Source: Paraburkholderia oxyphila NBRC 105797
GTDB lineage: Bacteria > Pseudomonadota > Gammaproteobacteria > Burkholderiales > Burkholderiaceae
Assembly: GCF_000685075.1 (NCBI RefSeq)
Contig: NZ_BAYD01000051.1
Span: 1-64,000, forward strand
Direction of reading: 5' to 3'
DNA length: 64,000 nt
The first letter of the stretch is position 1. The number at the start of each line of letters is the position of its first letter. The position numbers were made by a program, and so were the translations under genes. Below are positions 9,094 to 17,342 of this stretch, piece by piece. The notes under the pieces are model-generated. The model was not told the DNA's origin. It ran no database searches and worked only from the letters and a program-made list of their open reading frames with translations.

Positions 9094-9543
9094 ATGAACC
9101 GGTTTTTTGTGTTTGTTTTCGTGTTTGTGCTGGCTTTTGTGGGGAGTCCCGCGCTGCTTGTGGGAGGTGTCGCGCATGCGGGCACTACGCCGGCGGATCC
9201 CCGGGCGATCGTTTATATCGGCTGGCCCAATAACGGGCAGGTGATGCCGGCTGGCAAGCCGTTTCGTGTCTGGTTCGGGTTGCGATATATGGGCGTGGCG
9301 CCCAAGGATGTCGAGTTCAAAAACACCGGGCATCATCATTTGCTGATCGATACGGATTTGCCGCCGATGGATCAGCCTATTCCGTCCGATCGGAATCATC
9401 TGCATTTCGGCGCCGGGGAAACCGAAACGATGATTCAGTTGCCGCCAGGTAAGCATACGTTGCAGTTGCTGATGGGGGATGCTCACCATATTCCACATGA
9501 TCCACCTGTGTATTCGAAGAAGATTACTATTTACGTTAAGTGA
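9094..9543 (+). CDS. DUF4399 periplasmic protein, copy 2
   Basis: A 149-residue paralogue of the preceding gene, with the same HHHLLID, NHLHFGAGETE and GKHTLQLLMGD blocks. Its signal peptide is unusual: a run of alternating Phe and Val (FFVFVFVFVLAFVG) encoded by a T/G-rich repetitive tract. Start ATG 9094 is supported by GGGAG eight bases upstream. Third codon positions are clearly richer in A/T than in copy 1 or the surrounding genes (for example the closing KKITIYVK segment), so the two copies have not evolved under the same base-composition pressure, or one was acquired. Function unknown. Confidence 0.83.
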   Translation: MNRFFVFVFVFVLAFVGSPALLVGGVAHAGTTPADPRAIVYIGWPNNGQVMPAGKPFRVWFGLRYMGVAPKDVEFKNTGHHHLLIDTDLPPMDQPIPSDRNHLHFGAGETETMIQLPPGKHTLQLLMGDAHHIPHDPPVYSKKITIYVK

Positions 9544-9637
9544 TCCATACGAACAAGGCGCTTACCTTCGCGCGCTGTCGGCCAGCACCGCGTCCGAGCC
9601 GGAAATCCATCCGGCCGCGCATTCGCGAACGGTGCGC

Positions 9638-11128
9638 TCAGGCGAGCGTTGCCTCGAGCACGCGTCGATAGTTGCCGCCCAGCAGCTGTTCGGATTCCTG
9701 CTGTGAGAAGCCGGCTGCAAGCAGCGCCGCGCCAAGAGCCGGCAACTGTTCATAGCTGCGAAATACCGGCGGCGAGATGAAACCGTACATGTCCGTGCCG
9801 AGTCCCACGTGTTCGACGCCCACGACATCCACCATGCGCCTGAATCCGTGCGCCATCGCATCGAGGTCGTGGAAGGTTCCTGAACTGGGCCACACGCCGA
9901 TCACGCCGCCCGTTGCCGCCACGGCGCGCGCATGATCGGCCGTGATGAGGCGGCTGCGCGGGCCCGGGTGTCCCGCGAGCGCCGTGTGCGAGAGCACCAG
10001 TGGCTTCGTCGTCGTGGACGCCGCTCGCTTGACGAGATCATAGGTGCCGTGCGCGACGTCCACGACAATCCCGAGCGTGTTGCAGCGGCGCACGACGTCG
10101 GCGCCGAAATCGGTGAGCCCGCCGTGAACCGGCGCCTCTGTCTGGATGTCACCGAGCTCGTTGACACGGTAATGCGTCAACTGAAGATGCCGCAACTGAT
10201 GGAGCGCGTAGGCCTCGTCGACGCGCTCCAGTCGACCCTCGAGAAAATCCGCGCCTTCGGCCGCGATAATCACGCACGGCCTTTGGCCGTCAACTGCGGC
10301 GAGCATGCCGGCACGCGTCACGATCTCGAGTTGCTCGTGCTCAACCAATGTCTTCGCGCGCGCGAACTCTACCTGGCCGAGCCGGTAAAGCTCGCCAGGC
10401 TGCGGCGTGCGCCATGCCTCGAAGCGTTTTCGGTCGGCTGATACACGCGTCACGACGGTGTCTGTGACGATGGCGAGGCAGATCGCATTCATTCCGCCTG
10501 CGCGCATTGGCGCACTCACCGACGTCAGCGGTCGACGCTCGCCGACTGCCGGATTACGCGAGACGATCACATGGCCGGCGTGACTGTGCATGTCGAGCGT
10601 GAGCGCTCCTGCGGAGGCGCGCCATAGCGGGGGCTCGCCGTGGCCCGGCCCCGGTTCGTCAGACGCGTCGGCATAGCGTGCAAAGCGTCCGGGCGTACAC
10701 GCGGCAAGACCCAGTGCGGCTCCCGAGGCGAGGAATGCGCGACGGCTCATTGCGGATACCGCCACGGATGAACCCGCGGGCTGCGCCGCTTCGAGCCGAT
10801 AGCGCCAACCTGCCGGATCGTCGATCAACCTTATCAGACGGCCGCGCAGTCGCACGGATTCGCACCGGGGCACGACAGGCACGCGTGTCACGACCTCAAT
10901 GCAACGAAAAGGGTCGCGTGGCACACAGCCGCCGCAACAGGGTTCATCCGCGGCAAGAATAAAATAGTCGGCTTCTGCGCCTGTCGTCTCCAGTGGAATG
11001 ATCCACCCGGAGATATCCACTACGGCGTCGTGCAACCCATTCACGCCGTCGCTGCGGATCGCGGTCCATATGGACTGCGATGGATCGGAATGGGTCTCGG
11101 TTGGCATTGTCGTGGTGAGGCCTGACAC
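9638..11128 (-). CDS. Membrane (renal-type) dipeptidase with N-terminal DUF3299-like extension
   Basis: Residues about 170-496 are a zinc dipeptidase of the M19 amidohydrolase family: DMHSHAGH for the first metal ligands, the bridging Glu in IIAAEGADFLEG, and histidines in VDVAHGTYD and LVLSHTAL. Residues 1-126 are a separate domain with DISGWIIPLE and a PCCGGC motif, resembling DUF3299-type OB-fold domains. Between them, starting at Met127 (ATG 10750), lies a twin-arginine plus lipobox signal (SRRAFLASGAALGLAAC). A signal peptide inside a polypeptide is odd: either this is a true fusion or translation also starts at 10750. The long form starts at GTG 11128, four bases after the barrel-protein gene stop; ATG 11107 is an alternative. 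Co-transcribed with that barrel gene. Confidence 0.75.
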   Translation of the reverse strand: MSGLTTTMPTETHSDPSQSIWTAIRSDGVNGLHDAVVDISGWIIPLETTGAEADYFILAADEPCCGGCVPRDPFRCIEVVTRVPVVPRCESVRLRGRLIRLIDDPAGWRYRLEAAQPAGSSVAVSAMSRRAFLASGAALGLAACTPGRFARYADASDEPGPGHGEPPLWRASAGALTLDMHSHAGHVIVSRNPAVGERRPLTSVSAPMRAGGMNAICLAIVTDTVVTRVSADRKRFEAWRTPQPGELYRLGQVEFARAKTLVEHEQLEIVTRAGMLAAVDGQRPCVIIAAEGADFLEGRLERVDEAYALHQLRHLQLTHYRVNELGDIQTEAPVHGGLTDFGADVVRRCNTLGIVVDVAHGTYDLVKRAASTTTKPLVLSHTALAGHPGPRSRLITADHARAVAATGGVIGVWPSSGTFHDLDAMAHGFRRMVDVVGVEHVGLGTDMYGFISPPVFRSYEQLPALGAALLAAGFSQQESEQLLGGNYRRVLEATLA

Positions 11129-11131
11129 CCT

Positions 11132-12130
11132 CTAGAAGCGATAGCCGAAGCCCCCAAGATAGATATCGCTGTCCTTGTCGTAGCTCGTCATCACACGATT
11201 CCACGACGCGCGTACGTACCAGTGTCGGGTGAGGTTATATGCAGCCGACATCGTCAGCAAGACCGAGACGCGGCCACTGGTGTCTGTGCCATCCTTGATA
11301 CGATGCGTATCGGTCGCATAGTAGGGGCCCACACCCACTCCCAGACTCAGTTTGTCGTTGAAGAAACTACGGCGCAACCACACCTGTGCTGCCGCACCGG
11401 AGCGGGTGTTGAGCTGCGTATGTCCTTCATCGATCCAGCTGATAGTGCCGTCGAAATATCGTCCAAAGCCATGCCGATACTCGAAGCCATACGCGAACGC
11501 GCCCGGTGAGCGCAGGCTGTTGACTTCTGTCGTGCCGGCCATGGCGGTAATCTGGTTGCCACTGGACACGCTGTCGCTGGTGCCGCCCGAGAGCGAGCCG
11601 CGCGTGTTCGGTTTATCGAGCTCGTAACCAATGCCGAACATGGCGCTGAACGTGTTGTAGCTGCGTGGCGCGAGGATCTCATTCAGGCGTATCTGATAGA
11701 ACAGCCGGTCGTCGGCAAACCAGGTTGCCGACAGACTGAAGATCGCCGCCAGGCCATGGCTGTCGATATAGGGCTTGTCGTCGACGGAGGACTCCGTGTC
11801 GAAATAGCTGTAGGCACCCACCCCTGCGGCAAGCGAGAGCCGCCGGTCAAAAAACGCGGCACGCCGCCAGTATTGCAACGCGAAGCCATCACGATGATTG
11901 TCCTGAACGTGGCCTTCGTTGATCCAGGAGTAGCTCAGTGCGTTGTGTTCATCGAGCGCCTGCAGATAAGTGAAGCCCCACGAGTAAGCGGACTCTCCAG
12001 GCCGATCCGCACGCAGCCATCCCCCGAGCACAGTCAACTCTTGCGCATGGGCCGTGCTGACGAACACGACGCTGCCCAATGCCGCGACCCACCTCGACAT
12101 GCGAGCAAGCCGGCATTGCTTTTTTTCCAT
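11132..12130 (-). CDS. Outer-membrane beta-barrel protein with internal duplication
   Basis: A 332-residue protein with an N-terminal signal peptide ending near THAQ and a C-terminal Phe after alternating hydrophobic strands, both typical of BAM-inserted outer-membrane proteins. The two halves are repeats: SWINEGHVQ / YWRRAAFFDRRLSLAAGVG in the first and SWIDEGHTQ / VWLRRSFFNDKLSLGVGVG in the second. The repeat unit recalls small lipid-A-modifying barrels, but I see no catalytic signature I can name. ATG 12130 is chosen over longer frames because GGAAG lies seven bases upstream and the signal peptide follows directly. The dipeptidase gene begins immediately downstream, so the two likely form an envelope operon. 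Confidence 0.75.
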   Translation of the reverse strand: MEKKQCRLARMSRWVAALGSVVFVSTAHAQELTVLGGWLRADRPGESAYSWGFTYLQALDEHNALSYSWINEGHVQDNHRDGFALQYWRRAAFFDRRLSLAAGVGAYSYFDTESSVDDKPYIDSHGLAAIFSLSATWFADDRLFYQIRLNEILAPRSYNTFSAMFGIGYELDKPNTRGSLSGGTSDSVSSGNQITAMAGTTEVNSLRSPGAFAYGFEYRHGFGRYFDGTISWIDEGHTQLNTRSGAAAQVWLRRSFFNDKLSLGVGVGPYYATDTHRIKDGTDTSGRVSVLLTMSAAYNLTRHWYVRASWNRVMTSYDKDSDIYLGGFGYRF

Positions 12131-12272
12131 AACTTGTCTTCCGTAATTCAATGAAATAACGGGGCAACATCCAGCGCGTTCGAGCAAGTCTACAATGGCT
12201 TCCGGCTGCGTGCGATTTCGCGTGCGAAGTTGCTCGCGCACGGTTGTCTATCCCGATGCGCGGACGCTTGTG

Positions 12273-12993
12273 CTAGATGGTCTGAACAGGGCGGCTATGA
12301 GTGCGTGCCTGGAGCATGCGCTCGAAGGCCGCGATTATCTGGTCGATATACGGGTTCTTGTGCGCCAATGGACCGAACCGTGGTTCGCGATGCGCAAGCA
12401 TGGTGGCGTTGGTTTCAAGCACGAGCCCCTGCCCGTCGGCGGTGAGCTCCATACCGGCCGAAAAGTAGTGGACCATCCAGTGGCTCGAGATGGCGAGATG
12501 GTAGGGGTAAGGCTCGCCGTTGACGTAGATGATCCGGTATTTGCGGTAGTAGCCGTCGGCGCTTCGAAAGTCGTGGCAGGCGGTGAGGTAACACGGTGCT
12601 TCGAGGTCGACGAGCGCAGACCACAATGACGCAAGCGACGTATGCAGTTCGAGGCCCTCGCCACCGTGGGTCGCGAGCGGGCGCATCAATAGCGGGAACG
12701 CGAGACCGGACTGCTCGTGCGGCAAAGCAGGCGAGGCGCGCAGCAAGCGGCGTTGCGACGTCGGGGTCGCCGATTCCATTGAACACCAGGTCATAAGGCG
12801 GCAGTTGCGCGTCCTCGGCTTCGTCGGCGTAATCGTGTTCGCGATGAGCGCAAGCCTCCTCACGCAGCCCCTCGCGTTCGAGCGCTGCGGCCAGGTTTTG
12901 ATGGGCGATGGCAAGGTCCGGATGAATCCTGAGCGCATGCCGGTACCAACACGCAGCGCGTTTCAAGGCGGCGAGATGAGGGACAACCGGGCA
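12273..12993 (-). pseudogene. Decayed TPR / ATP-grasp-like gene
   Basis: Two minus-strand frames together preserve pieces of one protein. One frame gives a TPR (WYRHALRIHPDLAIAHQNLAAAL) and then PYDLVFNGIGDPDVATPLAARLA. The other gives FPLLMRPLATHGGEGL, FRSADGYYRKYRIIYVNG, PYPYHLAISSHWMVHYFSAGM, LVLETNATMLAH and HKNPYIDQIIAAFERML. These resemble the ordered motifs of TPR proteins with a C-terminal ATP-grasp-like domain, but the spacing is far too short. There is at least one frameshift (around 12700-12750), an in-frame deletion between the FSAGM and LVLETNATM blocks, a missing stretch after the TPR, and stop codons just upstream of 12993. No intact copy is in the window. It lies directly upstream of the first precursor gene, so it may be a relic tailoring enzyme of that system; that link is inference. 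Confidence 0.72.
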
Positions 12994-13330
12994 TCAAATC
13001 ACCCGACGTGCGTTTCTGGCGGCTTTCATGAGCTTTCAGTCGGGTTGGCCGGCGACCCTCATATTGGCCGTGATCCGGCCGGCCAGGCGTCGGCTGAAGA
13101 GCGCCGGGCGCGCCGGCAAACTCCGGAAATCAGAATTTCCAGCTACTCGATCAGCGCCCTGCCAGCCGATGTCTGCGCGACGCCAACACAATTCGCGTAT
13201 TGAGTTGGTCTTCGCCCATCAGGCCTGGTCGCGCGCATGAGCCGGTTCAGGTGCGGCGCGCACGGCAAGCTCCAGCAAAGTCCTTGTCCAGCGTGCGATG
13301 CGCTGCTTCGCAGGCAGTCGGCCGCACGAC
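12994..13330. other. Intergenic region upstream of precursor 1
   Basis: No gene is supported here. It may contain more debris of the decayed ATP-grasp gene. The sigma-54 element for the first precursor lies at its right end. Confidence 0.45.
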
Positions 13331-13345
13331 TGGCACGCCTCGTGC
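13331..13345 (+). promoter_or_regulatory. Sigma-54 (-24/-12) promoter of precursor 1
   Basis: TGGCACG-CCTC-GTGC, preceded by C, matches the YTGGCACG-N4-TTGC consensus at all but one position. The -12 GC is 74 bp upstream of the start codon at 13419, leaving a leader of about 60 bases. Confidence 0.75.
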
Positions 13346-13418
13346 CTCTATGCAACCGAGCCCGCAAAACTGCAGCTCAACCACCAACATCCCGGCAACA
13401 CCCATCTGGAGAACGACC

Positions 13419-13694
13419 ATGACCAAGCTGACGATCGCAGACCTGAGCGTCGCCCACGAACTCGACCGCCGTGAAATGAGCGCCGTGCGCGGCGGCACGC
13501 TGGGCGGCCTGATGCCCTTCTACTACCCGACCCCGAGCGTGAACATCGCCTCGACCACCTTCAACGCTTCGCAATTGATCGGCCAGTCCAACGACATCGT
13601 GAACGAAACGGGCAACGACGTCGCTTTCGCCTCGAACATCCGCTCGACGGTCAACCCCGTTCAAACCGCCAAGAACACGATCAACTACTACTGA
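13419..13694 (+). CDS. Double-glycine-leader secreted peptide, precursor 1
   Basis: A 91-residue precursor. The leader reads ADLSVAHELDRREMSAVRGG: Leu at -12, Met at -7, Val at -4 and GG at -2/-1, the pattern cut by C39 peptidases of bacteriocin-type ABC exporters. The predicted mature part (65 residues from TLGGLMPFYYPT) has no cysteine, is rich in Asn, Thr, Val and Ile, and ends in aromatic residues. It is more than 80% identical to precursor 5 (27207-27476). GGAGA lies six bases before ATG 13419. Expression is predicted from the sigma-54 element at 13331. The export genes follow directly, with a hairpin between. Role of the mature peptide (bacteriocin, signal or matrix component) is unknown. 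Confidence 0.82.
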   Translation: MTKLTIADLSVAHELDRREMSAVRGGTLGGLMPFYYPTPSVNIASTTFNASQLIGQSNDIVNETGNDVAFASNIRSTVNPVQTAKNTINYY

Positions 13695-13706
13695 GCGCGC
13701 GGCAAA

Positions 13707-13732
13707 CCGTGGAGGCTCCAGCGCCTCCACGG
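13707..13732 (+). terminator. Hairpin after precursor 1
   Basis: A perfect 10-bp stem, CCGTGGAGGC against GCCTCCACGG, with a six-base loop, 13 bases after the precursor stop. There is no T-run, so it may act as a partial terminator or mRNA-stabilising structure giving more precursor than exporter message. Confidence 0.55.
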
Positions 13733-13802
13733 CGCTTCCCAGGTTCCCCCGTCTCTCCATCCCCCACACCCCCATCGTCGCGTTCCGCTCAAGGAGTCGA
13801 TC

Positions 13803-15296
13803 GTGAACACCGCTCTTTCGCCATCGATCACGCCGTCGCACACCAATGCCCATATCGGCATGCCGGGCTTGCTGGCGCGCGTTGCCGGCGCAGCGGGATT
13901 GTGCGCCGCGTTGCTGTGCGGCTGCACCGACCTCAGCACGCCCGCCTACCGCCGCCCGGACATGCCGGCCAAGGAAACCTGGGCGCACACGCACGGTGCC
14001 GTTTCAGCGGCCGCGACCGTCGACCCGCAATGGTGGAAGGCATTCGACGACCCCTACCTGAACACGCTGATCGACAAGGCCATCTCGGCCAACGTCGATA
14101 TCAAGATTCTGGCGGCGCGCATTGGCGTGGCCAGCGCGCAGATCGGCGAAGCGCAGGCCGGCGAGCTGCCCACGGTCGATGCGGGCGCCGGCATCGACTA
14201 TGAAAAGAGCACGGGTATCGGCCTCACGAAGACCTACGATGTGGCCACGGAGGTGAACTGGGACATCGATATCTGGGGCAAGGTCGAGAAGAGCGTGCAG
14301 GCCCAGAAGGCCGAATTCCATGCGAGCGAGGCCGACTGGCGCGCAGGCTGGCTCACGCTCGTGGCCAATGTGGCGACCACGTATTTCCAGATCCTCCAGT
14401 TCGACGATCAGATCAAGGAGGAGCAACAGACGCTCGACAAGAACAAGCAGATCCTCACGATCTACCAGCAGATGTACGCAAACGGTGTTGCGCCCAAGAC
14501 CGAGGTCCTGCGCCAGAGCGCCGAGATCAATGGGCTCGCCAATGAGCTGCTCGAGCTGCACCGCGAGCGCGATACGGCCGAAAATGCGCTGGCTACGCTG
14601 ATCGGCGTGCCGGCGGGCGAGTTCAAGATGCCGGTGGGTCAGTTGCGCCAGCGCGTGAAGTTCCCCGACGTGCCCATGGGGCTGCCCGCCCAGCTGCTCG
14701 GCCGCCGCCCCGATGTGGTGGCCGCGCAATTCCGCATTCTCGAATCGTATGATGAAGTCGGGTCCGCGCGGCTCGCGCAACTGCCGACCATCAGTCTCAC
14801 GGGCCGCGCCGGCACGGCCGCGTTCTCGCTCTCCGACCTCTTCAAGGTGTTCACGCTGAGCTTCATGCCGAGCATCGACCTGCCGATGCTCGATCCCGGT
14901 GTGCATGCCCACATCAAGACGACCGAGGCGCAGAGCAAGGTTGCCGAAGAGCAGTATCGCCAGGCCGTCTTCACGGCCTTCGAAGAGGTCGAGAACGCGC
15001 TCGTGAACCTCGACGCGCACAAGAAGCAGCGTGTCGAGCTGCTGGAGCAGAACGAGCGTCTGCGCACCGTCGCGGCGCAGGTCGAGGCGCAGTTGAAGGA
15101 AGGGCTCGTCTCGCAGCTGGAAGTACTGGAGTCCGAACGTTCGCTCGCTTCCGCGGAGCTGTCCCTGCTCGCCAATCACGAGCAGATCCTGAGCGACACC
15201 GTCACGCTTTACAAGGCCATGGGCGGCGGGTGGACCGACGTCGAAGTCGCCAACGTGGCATCCGACTCCGCTGCGCCCGCAGCCCCCGCGCGGTGA
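13803..15296 (+). CDS. TolC/NodT-family outer-membrane efflux lipoprotein
   Basis: The outer-membrane channel of a tripartite exporter, 497 residues. A signal sequence ends in a lipobox (LLCGC, acylated Cys41), as in NodT-type members. Two OEP repeats follow, with the usual internal symmetry and the conserved RPDVVAAQFRI segment near the middle and long helical hairpins. It is the first gene after precursor 1 and precedes the FHA-hlyD-parvulin-ABC transporter operon, so it should be the outer-membrane outlet for the leader-cleaved peptides rather than an RND drug-efflux channel; no RND pump gene is nearby. Confidence 0.92.
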   Translation: MNTALSPSITPSHTNAHIGMPGLLARVAGAAGLCAALLCGCTDLSTPAYRRPDMPAKETWAHTHGAVSAAATVDPQWWKAFDDPYLNTLIDKAISANVDIKILAARIGVASAQIGEAQAGELPTVDAGAGIDYEKSTGIGLTKTYDVATEVNWDIDIWGKVEKSVQAQKAEFHASEADWRAGWLTLVANVATTYFQILQFDDQIKEEQQTLDKNKQILTIYQQMYANGVAPKTEVLRQSAEINGLANELLELHRERDTAENALATLIGVPAGEFKMPVGQLRQRVKFPDVPMGLPAQLLGRRPDVVAAQFRILESYDEVGSARLAQLPTISLTGRAGTAAFSLSDLFKVFTLSFMPSIDLPMLDPGVHAHIKTTEAQSKVAEEQYRQAVFTAFEEVENALVNLDAHKKQRVELLEQNERLRTVAAQVEAQLKEGLVSQLEVLESERSLASAELSLLANHEQILSDTVTLYKAMGGGWTDVEVANVASDSAAPAAPAR

Positions 15297-15328
15297 GCCC
15301 GCGCATCCCGGCGGGCCACGCCGGTTGT

Positions 15329-15356
15329 TTGATTCCCACGATCCGTCGCCTACACT
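15329..15356 (+). promoter_or_regulatory. Sigma-70-like promoter of the export operon
   Basis: TTGATT (15329-15334), a 16-base spacer and TACACT (15351-15356) lie about 120 bp upstream of the FHA gene. No -24/-12 element is visible here, in contrast to the precursor genes. Confidence 0.45.
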
Positions 15357-15473
15357 TTTCTAACACCCCGATCGCCAAGTGCAAGGCGCGCGGCTTCACA
15401 AGGACAGTCCGTGCGCGCGCAGTGCTCGCGCTGCGCGCAGTCTGGCGGACAACTGCTGATCGTTGGCGCAATC

Positions 15474-17342
15474 ATGGTGCCTGACGCCGCTTCGATTGCC
15501 GAGAAAGAGACTTCGCTCGACCGGACGTTCGATATCGTGCTGCGTCCGATATCGCATCCGGAGCTGGGCGAGATCCGCATCGACAAGGATCTGTTCGCGG
15601 TGGGGCGAACGCTGCCGCCGTTTGCGTCGGCGCGTCCCGAGTTCGTCGTGGACCTTTCGCGCCGTCATGCGCGCATCTTCCGCGAAGGCCGCGCCGCCTA
15701 TGTGGCCGACCTCGGCAGCAAGAACGGCACGGCTGTCAACGGCATCGAAGTCGCCCAGAAACCCCATGTCCTCAACGATGGCGATGAGCTGTGCTTTGCC
15801 GGCGCGCTCTCGTTCCGCGTCGGCTTCGCGCCGCGTGCGGCGCGCGAGGCGGTGCGCCTGGCGGTGGTGACGCTCACGCCCGAGCGCGGCGATCTGGGCT
15901 TGCAGCAGATCGTCGTCACGAGCTTTCCGTTTCTTGTGAGCAAGGCGGACGAGACCTTCGCCCAGTATCGCGAGGCCTACCCGCATCAGGTGAACTACCT
16001 GTCGCGACGCCATGCGCATATCTATGCCGAGGACGACGCCGTCTATGTCGAAGACCTCGGCAGCACCAACGGCACCTTCCTCGATTGGCGCCGTCTCGAC
16101 GAACAGGCCGTGCGTCTCGAAGACGGGCAGCGGCTCGCATTCGGTGGCGACCACTTCGTCTACCGCGTCGGCCTCGAAAGCGCGTGCGCCAGCGAGGCCA
16201 CCGCCACCGCGACACGCCGGCCCGATGCGGCCGCCCTCGCAGCGGACCCCGAGCGCACGACGTTCGTCGGCACGGCCCATTCGTTCCTCGATATTTTCTG
16301 CACACCGCCGGCCCCGGCACAGGACGACGAGATCAACCCCGATGCCGATGCGCCAGGCCGCGCCGGCGAAGCCGCGCAGGACGCGAGGCGCAAGCGCGGA
16401 CGCGTCGAAACCTTTCTCAGCGAGTTGAGCGAGGCGCTGGGCGGCAGCGGGCGCATCAACATGCGCCGGCTCGCAGGGTGGGGCGCGGGCGTGATTGCCG
16501 CGCTCGTCGTGCTGGTCGCGGCGATGGTGTTCCAGGGCGCGCCGCAACGCGACATGCAGGCCTTGCTGGCGAGCGGCCAATATGAAAGCGCGGCGCTGAA
16601 GGCCGATCAATACCTCGCACGCCAGCCCGACGACGGCGCCTGGCGCGCCATGGGGACAGAAGCGCTGATCAAGGCGAAGGTGCCGGCGTGGATCGACGCC
16701 ATCAATGCGCACGCGTTCGATCGCGCGCAGGCCATCGTGCAGGAGATGCGCACGCTCGCGCGTCACAATGCCGATGCAGCGCCGCTCGTGGACAACATCG
16801 ACTGGATGGGGGCGCTGCAGTCGTTCGTGCTCGGACGCGGCGGTCCTGAAGCGCCCATCCGCATCTATCGCGACGAAGCGCCCATCCGCGCGCTGACGAG
16901 CCGCTGGAACGACGACCCCGGCGAGCATCAGCGCGCGCTCGACCGGATTTCGGCCGAAGTGCCGGCGTTTGCCGCCGTGTATGCCGATGCGCTGAGCCAC
17001 CTGCGCAAGCTGCAAAGCGACGATTCGGTCTACGTGGCGGCGCTCGACCGGATCAAGGCGGAGATCGACAAGGCGCTCGATAGCGACCGTCTCGACACGC
17101 TCGCCGCGACGCTGACCGACTATGGGCAGCGCTATCCGCGGCTTGCCGGTCTCGACGCCGTGCGCGCCGACCTCGACACGTATCAGCAGATCGACAGCGA
17201 GGCGCACGCGGGCCATCTGCAGGCGGTGCACGACCGCCTTGGCGCGACTCATTTCGCCACGCCGCAATTCGCGGCCCATGCAGGTGCGCTCGAAAAGCTC
17301 GCAGCGGCAGGAGACCACGGTGAAGCTCTCCCGTCTCATTGA
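15474..17342 (+). CDS. Tandem-FHA inner-membrane protein
   Basis: A 622-residue protein expected to bind phosphothreonine. FHA domain 1 has GR at 44-45, SRRHAR at 62-67 and GSKNGT at 81-86. FHA domain 2 has SRRHAH at 177-182 and GSTNGT at 196-201. Both keep the residues that contact phosphopeptide. A polar linker with threonines (about 240-330) leads to one membrane helix (about 333-353), and a helical repeat region of about 270 residues lies beyond it, probably in the periplasm. This would let cytoplasmic Thr phosphorylation be sensed next to the exporter. The Ser/Thr kinase and PP2C phosphatase of the same locus are the obvious partners. ATG 15474 lacks a strong ribosome-binding site. The 3' end overlaps hlyD by 23 bp. 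Confidence 0.85.
   Translation: MVPDAASIAEKETSLDRTFDIVLRPISHPELGEIRIDKDLFAVGRTLPPFASARPEFVVDLSRRHARIFREGRAAYVADLGSKNGTAVNGIEVAQKPHVLNDGDELCFAGALSFRVGFAPRAAREAVRLAVVTLTPERGDLGLQQIVVTSFPFLVSKADETFAQYREAYPHQVNYLSRRHAHIYAEDDAVYVEDLGSTNGTFLDWRRLDEQAVRLEDGQRLAFGGDHFVYRVGLESACASEATATATRRPDAAALAADPERTTFVGTAHSFLDIFCTPPAPAQDDEINPDADAPGRAGEAAQDARRKRGRVETFLSELSEALGGSGRINMRRLAGWGAGVIAALVVLVAAMVFQGAPQRDMQALLASGQYESAALKADQYLARQPDDGAWRAMGTEALIKAKVPAWIDAINAHAFDRAQAIVQEMRTLARHNADAAPLVDNIDWMGALQSFVLGRGGPEAPIRIYRDEAPIRALTSRWNDDPGEHQRALDRISAEVPAFAAVYADALSHLRKLQSDDSVYVAALDRIKAEIDKALDSDRLDTLAATLTDYGQRYPRLAGLDAVRADLDTYQQIDSEAHAGHLQAVHDRLGATHFATPQFAAHAGALEKLAAAGDHGEALPSH

Noticed and set aside
13237..13422. A short frame with C-x-x-H-G and C-P-x-C spacing resembling a zinc ribbon
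   Set aside because: It overlaps the sigma-54 element and leader region of precursor 1, lacks a ribosome site and its tail is random.
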